Shown one piece after another: positions 1 to 6,015 of a DNA stretch of 6,199 bases (position 1 is its first letter; each line of letters begins with the position of its first letter). Under the pieces are notes generated by a model, which was not told the DNA's origin, searched no databases, and saw only the letters and a list, made by a program, of their open reading frames with translations. Source of the stretch: Aquificaceae bacterium (GTDB lineage: Bacteria > Aquificota > Aquificia > Aquificales > Aquificaceae); the NCBI GenBank assembly GCA_015490115.1, contig WFYM01000046.1, forward strand, positions 1-6,199, written 5' to 3'. The position numbers and the translations under genes were made by a program.

Positions 1-583
1 TCCTCCCGAGGGTCCCGGCTGGGTGCCTCAGGGCGAAGTCCTCCCTTGTAAAGCCCCTCGCCACCATGAGGACCATGGCGAGAGCGTCCCCGAGGACGAG
101 TGTCGCTGTAGAGGATGTAGTGGGGGCAAGGTCCATGGGACAAGCTTCCCTTTCCACGTTCAGGAAGAGGTGAACGTCGCTGTATTTTGCTAAGGTAGAC
201 TTCGGGTTGTTGGTTATAGCTATCAAGGGAACACCGAACATCTTGAGGTATGGGACTATCGAGAGGACCTCCGAAGACTCACCGCTGTTCGATATGGCAA
301 GAACAACGTCCTTCTTATCTATGACGCCGAGGTCACCGTGGAGGGCTTCCGCAGGGTGGAGGAAGTGGGCTGGAGTTCCCGTGCTTGAGAGGGTGGAAGC
401 TATCTTCCTCGCTATGTGTCCCGACTTCCCTACTCCCGTGACTATCACCTTCCCGTCGCAGGAGAGGATAAGGTCGACAGCCTTCACGAAGTTCTCGTCG
501 AGGGAGTCTCTCAGCCTCTCTATACCCCTTATCTCCTCCTCTATGACTTTCTTAGCGTTCTTCAGAATTTCTTCGGGCGTCAT
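1..583 (-). CDS. kdsD: Arabinose-5-phosphate isomerase, N-terminal SIS domain (cut by window edge)
   Basis: Converts ribulose 5-phosphate to arabinose 5-phosphate, the first step of Kdo synthesis for lipopolysaccharide, in the cytoplasm. The 194 visible codons are open to the left edge and cover the sugar-isomerase (SIS) domain. Family motifs seen are GKSGHIARK (residues 52-60), a conserved stretch containing HPAEALHGDLG (76-86), SNSGESSEV (98-106) and RHPAGTLGR (186-194). K53, E105, E146 and H187 line up, with a constant offset of six, with E. coli KdsD K59, E111, E152 and H193, which I recall as its catalytic residues. The family is about 320-330 residues, so the missing part should hold two CBS domains. 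The start ATG (583-581) overlaps the ppa stop as ATGA, implying translational coupling. A capsule-type paralogue (kpsF/gutQ) cannot be excluded from sequence alone, but no such gene cluster is visible here. Confidence 0.93.
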   Translation of the reverse strand, partial: MTPEEILKNAKKVIEEEIRGIERLRDSLDENFVKAVDLILSCDGKVIVTGVGKSGHIARKIASTLSSTGTPAHFLHPAEALHGDLGVIDKKDVVLAISNSGESSEVLSIVPYLKMFGVPLIAITNNPKSTLAKYSDVHLFLNVEREACPMDLAPTTSSTATLVLGDALAMVLMVARGFTREDFALRHPAGTLGR

Positions 584-1104
584 GCCTTCGACTTGAAGTT
601 CTCTATGCCTTTTTTGATCTCCTCTATTGCAGCTTGGACACCCCTGAAGCTCTCCACCTTCACCCACTTTCCCGGTTCGAGTTCCTTGTAGTGTTCGAAG
701 AAGTGCTTTATCCTCTCCCTCACAACTTCCGGAAGGTCCTCTACGGTCTTTACCTTCTCGTATGAGGGGTCTATCTTCGAGTGGGGAACGGCTATCACTT
801 TTGTGTCTATACCCTCCTCGTCCCTCATGTCGAGAACTCCTATCGGTCTTGCCCTCAGGACGCTACCGGGAACCACAGGCTCCCTCGATATCACGAGGAC
901 GTCAACTGGGTCCCCGTCGTCAGCGAGGGTCTGGGGTATGAACCCGTAGTTGAAGGGGTAATACATGGCGGTGAAGAGGAACCTGTCCACGAAGACGAGA
1001 CCCGTTTCCTTGTCCACCTCATACTTTATACCGCTCCCCTGAGGTATCTCGACGACCACGTAAACGTCCTCAGGGGGGTTCTTACCCGGAGGAAGGTTCT
1101 TCAT
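580..1104 (-). CDS. ppa: Inorganic pyrophosphatase, family I, soluble
   Basis: Hydrolyses pyrophosphate to two phosphates in the cytoplasm and so pulls biosynthetic reactions forward. At 174 residues it is the usual length for a bacterial family I enzyme (E. coli 176). The signature DDGDPVDVLV (62-71) is intact. All active-site positions known from the E. coli enzyme are found with a constant offset of two: E19, K27, E29, R41, Y53, D63, D65, D68, D95, D100, K102, Y139 and K140, which bind Mg2+ and phosphate. The start is supported by AGGAGGT (1117-1111) six bases before the ATG. It lies 16 bp after rseP and overlaps kdsD by 4 bp, so it is the third gene of the leftward operon. The identification is secure. 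Confidence 0.97.
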   Translation of the reverse strand: MKNLPPGKNPPEDVYVVVEIPQGSGIKYEVDKETGLVFVDRFLFTAMYYPFNYGFIPQTLADDGDPVDVLVISREPVVPGSVLRARPIGVLDMRDEEGIDTKVIAVPHSKIDPSYEKVKTVEDLPEVVRERIKHFFEHYKELEPGKWVKVESFRGVQAAIEEIKKGIENFKSKA

Positions 1105-1120
1105 GGCTACACCTCCTTAA

Positions 1121-2437
1121 CTATTTTCCTACGATCCTCAGGAGATCGTTTATGACCACAAAAGCCATGAGGGATATTATCAGGGCAAAGCCTATCCTCT
1201 GCCAGTATTCCTTAAACCTGTCGGGGAGGGGTCTTCCCCTTACCATCTCTACGAGGAAGAGGAGTATGAGACCCCCGTCGAGGACGGGGAGGGGTAGGAG
1301 GTTGAAGATGGCAAGCTGGAGGGATATAAAAGCCATCGAGGAGAGGAAGGGTATGAGACCTCCTTCCGCAGCTTGTCCAGCGAACTGGGCTATGGCTATC
1401 GGACCTCCGAGGGTCTTCACGGAAACAGCCCCCGTGATCAGACCCCAGAGGACCTTGAAGGTGAGGGCTGTGAGTTCCCAAGTTCTCTCGAAAGATCTCC
1501 TTAAAGCTTCCGAGGGGGAAAAGGACTCCTTTACAGTTTCGAACTTGGGTCCTATGCCGAGGACGGGGACCTTCCTCCTCGGGTCTATAGCGGGAACCAC
1601 CTCCTTCTCTACGGTCTTTTCTCCCCTAATTATCTTTAGCTTGACGGGCTTTCCCTTTGAAGCCCTCACCTCTTTCACCACCTCGAACCAGCTCTTTACC
1701 ACCTTTCCGTTCACCTCAACTATCCTGTCCCCCGGTCTTATACCTACCTGATGTGCCGGGGAGGGTCCGAGACCCGGTATCCTCTCGAATACCCTTCCCA
1801 CCACGGGGGGAAGGTCGGGATGTATACCGAGGGACTCCGAACCCGTTTCTATCTTGGGAGGAGGAGCTTCGAGGACCTCCTTCCTCCCCTCCCTGAGGAC
1901 CACCACCTTGATCTTCCCCTTCTCCTCTATGCTCGCCTCTATAACGACCCTCCTTATGTCCTCCCAAAGTTCGACCTCCCTGCCTCCTATGCTCAGGATC
2001 CTGTCCCCGCGCTTTATGCCCGCTCTCTCCCCCCAGCTTCCCTCCTCCACGTAGCCCACAACGGGCGGACCCTTCATGTATTTGGGGACCTCGACACCCA
2101 CCGAAAAGACTACCCAAAAGAGGAGGACCGTGAGTATGAGGTTAAAGAGGGGTCCCGCGAAGGCTATAAGGATCCTCTGCCACGGGGGTTTCGAGGAGAA
2201 GGCTTCAGGGTCTTCTACCCTCGTGTTTTCTCCGTAGAGCTTCACAAAACCCCCGAGGGGAATGAGGGCTATCTGGTAGAGGGTATTTCCTACCCTCTTC
2301 GCCACTATGGGGGGTCCGAAGCCAACGGAGAAGACCTCTACCCTCACGCCGAAGAGCTTGGCGAAGAGGAAGTGTCCAAGCTCGTGGAACCATATGAGTA
2401 TCCCGACAAGTACGAGAAAGGCTACGAGCGTTTCCAT
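1121..2437 (-). CDS. rseP: Site-2 intramembrane zinc metalloprotease, RseP/RIP family, two PDZ domains
   Basis: Membrane-embedded protease of the M50 family that cuts transmembrane segments. In E. coli the homologue cleaves anti-sigma factor RseA and leftover signal peptides; the substrate here is unknown. The 438 residues show, in order: a first hydrophobic segment with HELGH (18-22, zinc ligands plus catalytic Glu), the VGFGPP loop (38-43), a second membrane segment (about 88-113), PDZ domain 1 (about 125-195), PDZ domain 2 (about 210-282), a segment with the NLLPLPVLDGG motif (379-389, third zinc ligand D387), and a final membrane segment (about 412-430). Length matches the family (E. coli 450). 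GGAG lies about 7 nt before the ATG, inside the end of yjbQ, with only 1 nt between the genes. The downstream kdsD gives a mild cell-envelope theme. It is complete, with no missing key residue. Confidence 0.96.
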   Translation of the reverse strand: METLVAFLVLVGILIWFHELGHFLFAKLFGVRVEVFSVGFGPPIVAKRVGNTLYQIALIPLGGFVKLYGENTRVEDPEAFSSKPPWQRILIAFAGPLFNLILTVLLFWVVFSVGVEVPKYMKGPPVVGYVEEGSWGERAGIKRGDRILSIGGREVELWEDIRRVVIEASIEEKGKIKVVVLREGRKEVLEAPPPKIETGSESLGIHPDLPPVVGRVFERIPGLGPSPAHQVGIRPGDRIVEVNGKVVKSWFEVVKEVRASKGKPVKLKIIRGEKTVEKEVVPAIDPRRKVPVLGIGPKFETVKESFSPSEALRRSFERTWELTALTFKVLWGLITGAVSVKTLGGPIAIAQFAGQAAEGGLIPFLSSMAFISLQLAIFNLLPLPVLDGGLILLFLVEMVRGRPLPDRFKEYWQRIGFALIISLMAFVVINDLLRIVGK

Positions 2438-2438
2438 A

Positions 2439-2840
2439 TCAGTCTCCTATGACCTTCACGACCACCTTCCTCTCCCTCGGACCGTCGAACTCGGCGAGGA
2501 ATATGGACTCCCAAGTGCCGAGGGAGAGTCTCCCGTCGACCACGGGTATGACCCTCGAGTTTCCTATTATTGCACTCCTTATATGAGCCGCGGAATTCCC
2601 CTCTCCGTGTTCGTAACCGGGATCGCTCCAAGGGACGAGCTTCTCAAGCATGTAGAGTATGTCCCTAACGACGTCCGGGTCAGCCCCTTCGTTCACGAAT
2701 ACACAAGCCGTCGTGTGTGGAACGTAGACTATGCAGAGACCCTCCTTTACTCCAGACCTCTTTACTATCTCCTTCACCTGAGGCGTTATGTTGACAACAC
2801 CCGTGTGCTTCGTCGTCCTTACGCTGAATGTCTCCGTCAT
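2439..2840 (-). CDS. yjbQ: YjbQ/UPF0047 family protein (secondary thiamine-phosphate synthase-like)
   Basis: Small cytoplasmic protein of the UPF0047 family. Members can show thiamine-phosphate synthase activity, but their physiological role is poorly settled. The 133 residues match the family length (E. coli 138). Hallmarks are PHTTACVFVNEGADPDV (41-57), HGEGNSAAHIRSAIIG (78-93, with H78, N82 and H86 in a putative active site) and GTWESIFLAEFDGPRER (108-124). It is the first gene of the leftward operon, 1 nt before rseP. No Shine-Dalgarno precedes the ATG (the bases just before it read ATACTCTCC); a TAAAAT box ends 7 nt upstream, so the transcript is probably leaderless. No thiamine genes are nearby, so context does not refine the function. 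Family assignment is firm; the function is not. Confidence 0.93.
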   Translation of the reverse strand: MTETFSVRTTKHTGVVNITPQVKEIVKRSGVKEGLCIVYVPHTTACVFVNEGADPDVVRDILYMLEKLVPWSDPGYEHGEGNSAAHIRSAIIGNSRVIPVVDGRLSLGTWESIFLAEFDGPRERKVVVKVIGD

Positions 2841-2847
2841 GGAGAGT

Positions 2848-2853
2848 ATTTTA
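2848..2853 (-). promoter_or_regulatory. Putative -10 box (TAAAAT) for the yjbQ-rseP-ppa-kdsD operon
   Basis: On the minus strand the 28-bp spacer between the divergent genes carries TAAAAT, five of six matches to TATAAT, ending 7 nt before the yjbQ ATG. Transcription would begin at about 2841-2840, at or one base before the start codon. No convincing -35 was found: TTCTTC sits at a 17-nt spacer but matches poorly. A sigma-70-type promoter is inferred from this box and from the absence of any other upstream space. Confidence 0.5.
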
Positions 2854-2855
2854 AA

Positions 2856-2861
2856 TATAAT
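2856..2861 (+). promoter_or_regulatory. Putative -10 box (TATAAT) for the hemE-hemerythrin-hisIE operon
   Basis: A perfect TATAAT hexamer lies 7 nt before the hemE ATG (2869), so transcription should start at about 2868-2869 and give a leaderless message. It sits 2 bp from the yjbQ -10 box on the opposite strand, so the two polymerases would compete for the same DNA. No clear -35 is visible in the upstream yjbQ coding sequence, and no TGn extension is present. Confidence 0.55.
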
Positions 2862-2868
2862 CCTTTAC

Positions 2869-3885
2869 ATGAAGAAGCCCCTCCTCCTCAGGTCCATAGC
2901 GAAAGAACCAGTTGAGAGGTTCCCCGTATGGCTCATGCGTCAGGCGGGAAGGTATATGCCCCAGTATCAGGAGATAAGGAGGAGGGCTAAGGACTTTTTG
3001 TCCCTCTGCAAGGATGTGGAGCTTTCGGTGAAGGTCTCCCTCCTCCCCTTAGAACTCCTCGGCGTCGACGCTGTCATACTCTTTTCGGACATACTCGTCC
3101 CCCTCGAGCCTCTCGGGGCGAAGATCGAGTTCACGGAAGGTGAGGGACCAAAAGTCCTCTGGAGCGGTAAGCTCTCCGATCTCAAGCCTTACGACCCAGA
3201 TGAAAACGGATACGTTTACGAGGTGGTGAGGAGGCTGAAGGAGTTTTCAAAAGACGTTCCCGTAATAGGCTTTGCGGGAGGACCCTTTACCTTAGCAAGC
3301 TACCTTATCGAAGGCTCCCCCATAAGAGAACTTAAAAAGACAAAAATATTCATGTGGGAGAGGGAGTATGACTTTAAAAGGCTCATGGAGGTGCTGACGG
3401 ACACGGTTTACTCCTTCCTCTCCCGCCAGATAGAGGCCGGGGCTGACCTCGTCCAGATCTTCGACAGCTGGACACTTTATATCAGCAGGTCCGACTACGA
3501 GGAACTCGTCTTCCCTTACGTCAAGGAACTCGTGGGTAGGATCAAAAAATTTTACGAGGTTCCCGTTATTTACTTCTTCAGGGGTTCCTCCTCATTCATA
3601 GACCTCGCCTCCCAAACGGGTGCTGACGTCCTTTCGGTTGACTGGAGCGTAGACCTTTCCGTGGAGATGGTGAGGTTCGAGAACGTCTTTCAGGGGAACC
3701 TCGACCCCGCTGTCCTCTACTCCGGCGAGGAAACCGTAAAGATGAAGACCCTCGAACTTTTGAGGAGCATACCGAGAAGAACGGGATACATCTTCAACCT
3801 CGGTCACGGCATAGCTCCAGACATGGACCTCAAGAAAGTAAAACTCCTCGTTGAAACGGTAAAGAGATTTGGGATAGAGTATTAG
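2869..3885 (+). CDS. hemE: Uroporphyrinogen III decarboxylase
   Basis: Removes four carboxyl groups from uroporphyrinogen III to give coproporphyrinogen III in haem synthesis, in the cytoplasm. The 338 residues contain signature 1, FPVWLMRQAGRYMP (18-31, substrate-binding R24 and R28), the catalytic Asp in LFSDILVPLEPLG (D74), signature 2, GFAGGPFTLASYLIEG, the YFFRGSSSFIDLA stretch and the C-terminal NLGHGIAPD (310-318, H313). The frame is open further upstream, with ATGs at 2788 and 2839. I chose 2869 because the family begins a few residues before the LLLRS element and the extra codons overlap yjbQ antisense. There is no Shine-Dalgarno; a TATAAT 7 nt upstream suggests leaderless translation. 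It is the first gene of the rightward operon, with the hemerythrin frame beginning 14 nt after its TAG. Confidence 0.96.
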   Translation: MKKPLLLRSIAKEPVERFPVWLMRQAGRYMPQYQEIRRRAKDFLSLCKDVELSVKVSLLPLELLGVDAVILFSDILVPLEPLGAKIEFTEGEGPKVLWSGKLSDLKPYDPDENGYVYEVVRRLKEFSKDVPVIGFAGGPFTLASYLIEGSPIRELKKTKIFMWEREYDFKRLMEVLTDTVYSFLSRQIEAGADLVQIFDSWTLYISRSDYEELVFPYVKELVGRIKKFYEVPVIYFFRGSSSFIDLASQTGADVLSVDWSVDLSVEMVRFENVFQGNLDPAVLYSGEETVKMKTLELLRSIPRRTGYIFNLGHGIAPDMDLKKVKLLVETVKRFGIEY

Positions 3886-3886
3886 A

Positions 3887-3892
3887 AGGAGG
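3887..3892 (+). promoter_or_regulatory. Ribosome binding site (AGGAGG) that places the hemerythrin start at ATA
   Basis: AGGAGG begins two bases after the hemE stop and is followed by seven bases and then ATA at 3900-3902. The hemerythrin frame holds no ATG, GTG, TTG or CTG between its upstream in-frame stop (TGA 3852-3854) and ATG 3948. This site is too far from 3948 (55 nt) to serve that codon, so it supports initiation at ATA 3900. Confidence 0.65.
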
Positions 3893-3899
3893 GGGAAGG

Positions 3900-4298
3900 A
3901 TAGGGATTATAGAGTGGTCCGATGAGCTTCTTACTGGTGTCGAGGAGATGGACAGACAGCACAGGACCCTCGTCGACATGATAAACAGGGTACACGACCT
4001 TCTGACGGAGGGGAAGACGGAAGAAGCCATGGCTTTCTTCAAGAGGGAGGTGACCCTATACGTGGAGAGGCACTTCTCGGACGAGGAGAGGTTCATGAGG
4101 GAGATAGGATACCCTGATCTTGAGAACCACAAAAAAGCCCATGACCAGTTCAGGAAGCTCATGCTGAGCCTCCTCGCCAAGATGGAAGGGAACGTCAAGG
4201 AGTTCAGAACCGGTCTTGCCCTCGTTCTGGGCTGGCTCTATTCCCATATAATGAAGGTGGACAAAAAATATGGAGAGTTTTACCGTGGAAGATCTTAG
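3900..4298 (+). CDS. Bacteriohemerythrin, single-domain O2-binding di-iron protein (ATA start)
   Basis: Four-helix-bundle protein that reversibly binds O2 at a non-haem di-iron site; in bacteria it is thought to store, sense or shuttle O2, or to shield oxygen-labile enzymes. Counting from ATA 3900 it has 132 residues, the usual single-domain length. All seven iron ligands are present: H21 in MDRQH, H58 and E62 in HFSDEE, H77 and H81 in HKKAH, and H116 and D121 in HIMKVD. The N-terminus GIIEWSDELLTGVEEMD (2-18) is the conserved first segment of the family. Starting at ATG 3948 would remove the first 16 residues of that segment. ATA with AGGAGG 7 nt before it is therefore the better start, though ATT 3906 or a sequencing error (ATG read as ATA) is possible. 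It lies between hemE and hisIE and overlaps hisIE by 29 bp. No membrane or signalling domain is attached. Confidence 0.92.
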   Translation: MGIIEWSDELLTGVEEMDRQHRTLVDMINRVHDLLTEGKTEEAMAFFKREVTLYVERHFSDEERFMREIGYPDLENHKKAHDQFRKLMLSLLAKMEGNVKEFRTGLALVLGWLYSHIMKVDKKYGEFYRGRS

Positions 4299-4902
4299 CT
4301 TCGACGAGAGGGGTCTCATACCCGTTGTGGCTCAGGACTACAGGACGGGTGAGGTCCGCATGCTCGCTTGGGCTAACGAGGAGGCGGTAAGAAAGACCCT
4401 CGAGACAGGCTACGCCCACTACTACTCGAGGAGCAGGAAGAGGATATGGAAGAAGGGTGAGACCTCCGGGGAACTCCAGAGGGTCCTCGAGGTAAGGGTA
4501 GACTGCGACGGAGACGCACTTATATACATAGTTGAGCAGGAGAAGAACAAGGCTTGCCACCTCGGGGAGAGGAACTGCTTCTTCAGGAGGATCGACGGGT
4601 CTAAGGTTGAAAAGCCTTTGCCTTTCGAAGCCCTCCCGAGACTCCAAGAAGTTTTGGAGGACAGGGTAAAGAATCTGCCCGAAGACTCTTACTCCGCGAA
4701 GCTCATAAAGGAAGGTCCGGACAGGGTCGTTCAGAAGTTCGGGGAGGAGGCTGTGGAAGTTTTGATAGCTCTGAAGAACGGGAAGAGGGAAGAAATTATA
4801 AGTGAGGTGGCTGACCTCCTTTACGCACTGGTTTTGAACCTCACAACAAGAGGCGTGAGTATAACTGAGGTCACGGAGGAGCTGATAAAGAGGATGAAGT
4901 GA
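4270..4902 (+). CDS. hisIE: Bifunctional phosphoribosyl-AMP cyclohydrolase / phosphoribosyl-ATP pyrophosphatase
   Basis: Carries out steps two and three of histidine synthesis: the C-terminal HisE domain hydrolyses phosphoribosyl-ATP to phosphoribosyl-AMP, and the N-terminal HisI domain opens the adenine ring. The 210 residues match the fused enzyme (about 200-215). The HisI part (1 to about 110) shows GLIPVVAQD (15-23), SRSRKRIWKKGETSG (53-67), the metal site VDCDGD (77-82, D78, C79, D80, D82) and CHLGERNCF (96-104, Zn ligands C96 and C103). HisE (about 115-210) shows SYSAKLIKEG, KFGEEAVEVLIA and EVADLLYALVLNL, an alpha-helical all-NTP-pyrophosphatase fold with acidic Mg2+-binding residues. 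AAGGTGG (4254-4260) sits 9 nt before the ATG, inside the hemerythrin gene, so translation is probably coupled to it. No other his gene is in view, as expected where the pathway genes are scattered. Confidence 0.96.
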   Translation: MESFTVEDLSFDERGLIPVVAQDYRTGEVRMLAWANEEAVRKTLETGYAHYYSRSRKRIWKKGETSGELQRVLEVRVDCDGDALIYIVEQEKNKACHLGERNCFFRRIDGSKVEKPLPFEALPRLQEVLEDRVKNLPEDSYSAKLIKEGPDRVVQKFGEEAVEVLIALKNGKREEIISEVADLLYALVLNLTTRGVSITEVTEELIKRMK

Positions 4903-5121
4903 TCAGGCTACCTCAGCCATCCTCCTCTCGCCTTCCTTCAGCCACCTGTAGTCTACGTCGAATATCTTGGATATGTAAACGAGGGTAGCTTCGCAAGGCT
5001 CGAGCTTCCCGCTCTCTATCTCTTCGAGCCTCGATGTGGGTATTCCTATCTTTTTGGCGAATTCTTCAGAGGAAAGTCCCTTCTCCTCCCTTATCCTCCT
5101 TATCCTCTCCCCTATTCCCAT
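4903..5121 (-). CDS. Small XRE/Cro-CI family DNA-binding regulator
   Basis: A 72-residue protein that is almost entirely one HTH domain. Helix 1 is about 3-14, the helix-turn-helix proper about 17-36 (LSSEEFAKKIGIPTSRLEEI), followed by SGKLEPCEATLVYISKIF and a WLKEGE segment (60-65) typical of Cro/CI-like repressors. No ligand-binding or protease domain is attached, so it should act as a dimer on DNA; its target is not visible. AGGAGG (5134-5129) lies 7 nt before the ATG. It begins 24 nt after the KaiC-like gene in the same direction, so the two are probably co-transcribed. Its TGA abuts the TGA of the convergent hisIE as TGATCA. An AT-rich TATATT just before the ribosome binding site could be a private -10, but this is weak. 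Family is clear; role unknown. It may regulate the pair it belongs to. Confidence 0.85.
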   Translation of the reverse strand: MGIGERIRRIREEKGLSSEEFAKKIGIPTSRLEEIESGKLEPCEATLVYISKIFDVDYRWLKEGERRMAEVA

Positions 5122-5145
5122 CTTCCACCCTCCTAAATATATATT

Positions 5146-6003
5146 TTACACTGGTTTTCCGATAACCACGAGACCGGTCTCAGTTATCTCGAGGTAGTGG
5201 GTCCTCGTGTCGTGACCGCACAGTCTGCACCCGTCTATCCTGAAGAGCCTCACAACGTCACCTATGGGCTTTTTGTAGAGGTTCGACTGGGCTTTAGTCA
5301 TTATAAGCTCCTTGGCGAGGACCATGGTGCAGTCTACTATGTGGCTCACCGCGTATCCGCCGGCAGCTTCAGCTGAAAGCTCCTCGTGTCCGCTCCTCTT
5401 CTGGGATATGAATATGGCTGTCTGATACCACTTCTTCATGAAGTTGAAGAGCTGTCTGACTACGGTCCTCGCGAGCATCTCTTTGGCTTCGTAAAGCCCC
5501 GTTATCGAGTCTATGACCGTGTGCCTCACCTTATAGGTCTTTATGGCGTGGGCGAGGGTGGCGAGGAGGTTGGGTATGCTCTCCCTCAAGGAGCTGTGGC
5601 TCGCAGCGTCTATCAAAACTATCCTGTCCTGTATCTCTTCGAAGTCGATCCCCATAGCTTTTGCCCTTTCCCTCAGACCCATCGTGACGAAGGGGGCTGG
5701 ACTCTCCACGGTAACGAAGGCTACAACGTCCCCTCTCTGAGCTTGCCTCACCGTATACTGCTCAGCCATGAGGGACTTTCCCGTGTCGGAGACTCCCGTC
5801 AGGTTCACCACAGCGTATTCGGGAATGCCTCCGAGGGGCTTCCTCACCACCTTCCCGTTCTTTATCTCCGTGTGGAAGAAAAGCTCGTCGAGTCCCTCAA
5901 CACCCGTCGGGACACCCCTCAGCCTCGGAGCCTTCTTTACAGCTTCGCCCGCTATCCATATCCCTTCTTCGACAACCCTCGGCTTTTCCTGCTCCCTCTC
6001 CAT
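5146..6003 (-). CDS. RAD55/KaiC-like RecA-superfamily ATPase with C-terminal Cys/His cluster
   Basis: Single-domain ATPase of 285 residues. The entry motif GVPTGVEGLDELF (30-42) is typical of KaiC/RAD55 proteins. Walker A is GVSDTGKS (70-77), a catalytic Glu probably lies in VTVESP (E100), and Walker B is TVIDS (162-166). An SQKR/GHEE stretch and GGYAVSHIVDCTMVL follow, as in RecA-fold core strands. The tail has CRLCGHDTRTH (259-269), a CxxCxHxxxxH arrangement that could bind zinc. I recall a KaiC subfamily (AF_0795 type) found only in thermophilic archaea and bacteria, including Aquificae, and this appears to be a member; a search is needed to confirm. It is not the clock KaiC, which has two such domains. 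No Shine-Dalgarno precedes the ATG; TATAGT ends 6 nt upstream, suggesting leaderless translation. The XRE gene follows. The substrate (nucleic acid or protein partner) is unknown. Confidence 0.88.
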   Translation of the reverse strand: MEREQEKPRVVEEGIWIAGEAVKKAPRLRGVPTGVEGLDELFFHTEIKNGKVVRKPLGGIPEYAVVNLTGVSDTGKSLMAEQYTVRQAQRGDVVAFVTVESPAPFVTMGLRERAKAMGIDFEEIQDRIVLIDAASHSSLRESIPNLLATLAHAIKTYKVRHTVIDSITGLYEAKEMLARTVVRQLFNFMKKWYQTAIFISQKRSGHEELSAEAAGGYAVSHIVDCTMVLAKELIMTKAQSNLYKKPIGDVVRLFRIDGCRLCGHDTRTHYLEITETGLVVIGKPV

Positions 6004-6009
6004 ACTTAA

Positions 6010-6015
6010 ACTATA
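6010..6015 (-). promoter_or_regulatory. Putative -10 box (TATAGT) for the KaiC-like/XRE pair
   Basis: TATAGT matches the -10 consensus at five of six positions. It ends six bases before the ATG, so transcription would start on or beside the A of the start codon. No recognisable -35 lies at 16-18 nt. Confidence 0.45.

Noticed and set aside
1152..1751. Plus-strand open frame of 199 codons
   Set aside because: Antisense shadow of the C-terminal half of rseP, with a low-complexity Ser/Thr/Arg-rich translation and no ribosome binding site.
1751..2452. Long plus-strand open frame (233 codons) across rseP
   Set aside because: It lies wholly antisense to rseP, whose motifs (HELGH, two PDZ domains, LDGG) are intact. 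Its translation has no recognisable motif, and it arises from GAG/CTC-rich codon use.
2788..2868. N-terminal extension of hemE from ATG 2788 or 2839
   Set aside because: The extra residues overlap yjbQ and the promoter region and are not part of the family; the HemE fold begins just after ATG 2869.
3948..3950. ATG 3948 as the hemerythrin start
   Set aside because: It would delete the conserved first segment and has no Shine-Dalgarno at a usable distance, while AGGAGG fits ATA 3900.
4906..4918. Small hairpin (GGCT/AGCC, 5-nt loop) as terminator between hisIE and the XRE gene
   Set aside because: Only four base pairs, inside coding sequence, with no T-run; too weak to support a terminator.
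5136..5141. TATATT as a private promoter for the XRE gene
   Set aside because: The predicted start would fall inside the ribosome binding site, and AT-rich spacers commonly show such hexamers; co-transcription from 6003 is simpler.
5386..6009. Plus-strand open frame of 207 codons
   Set aside because: Antisense to the KaiC-like ATPase with its intact Walker motifs; no family pattern in the translation.
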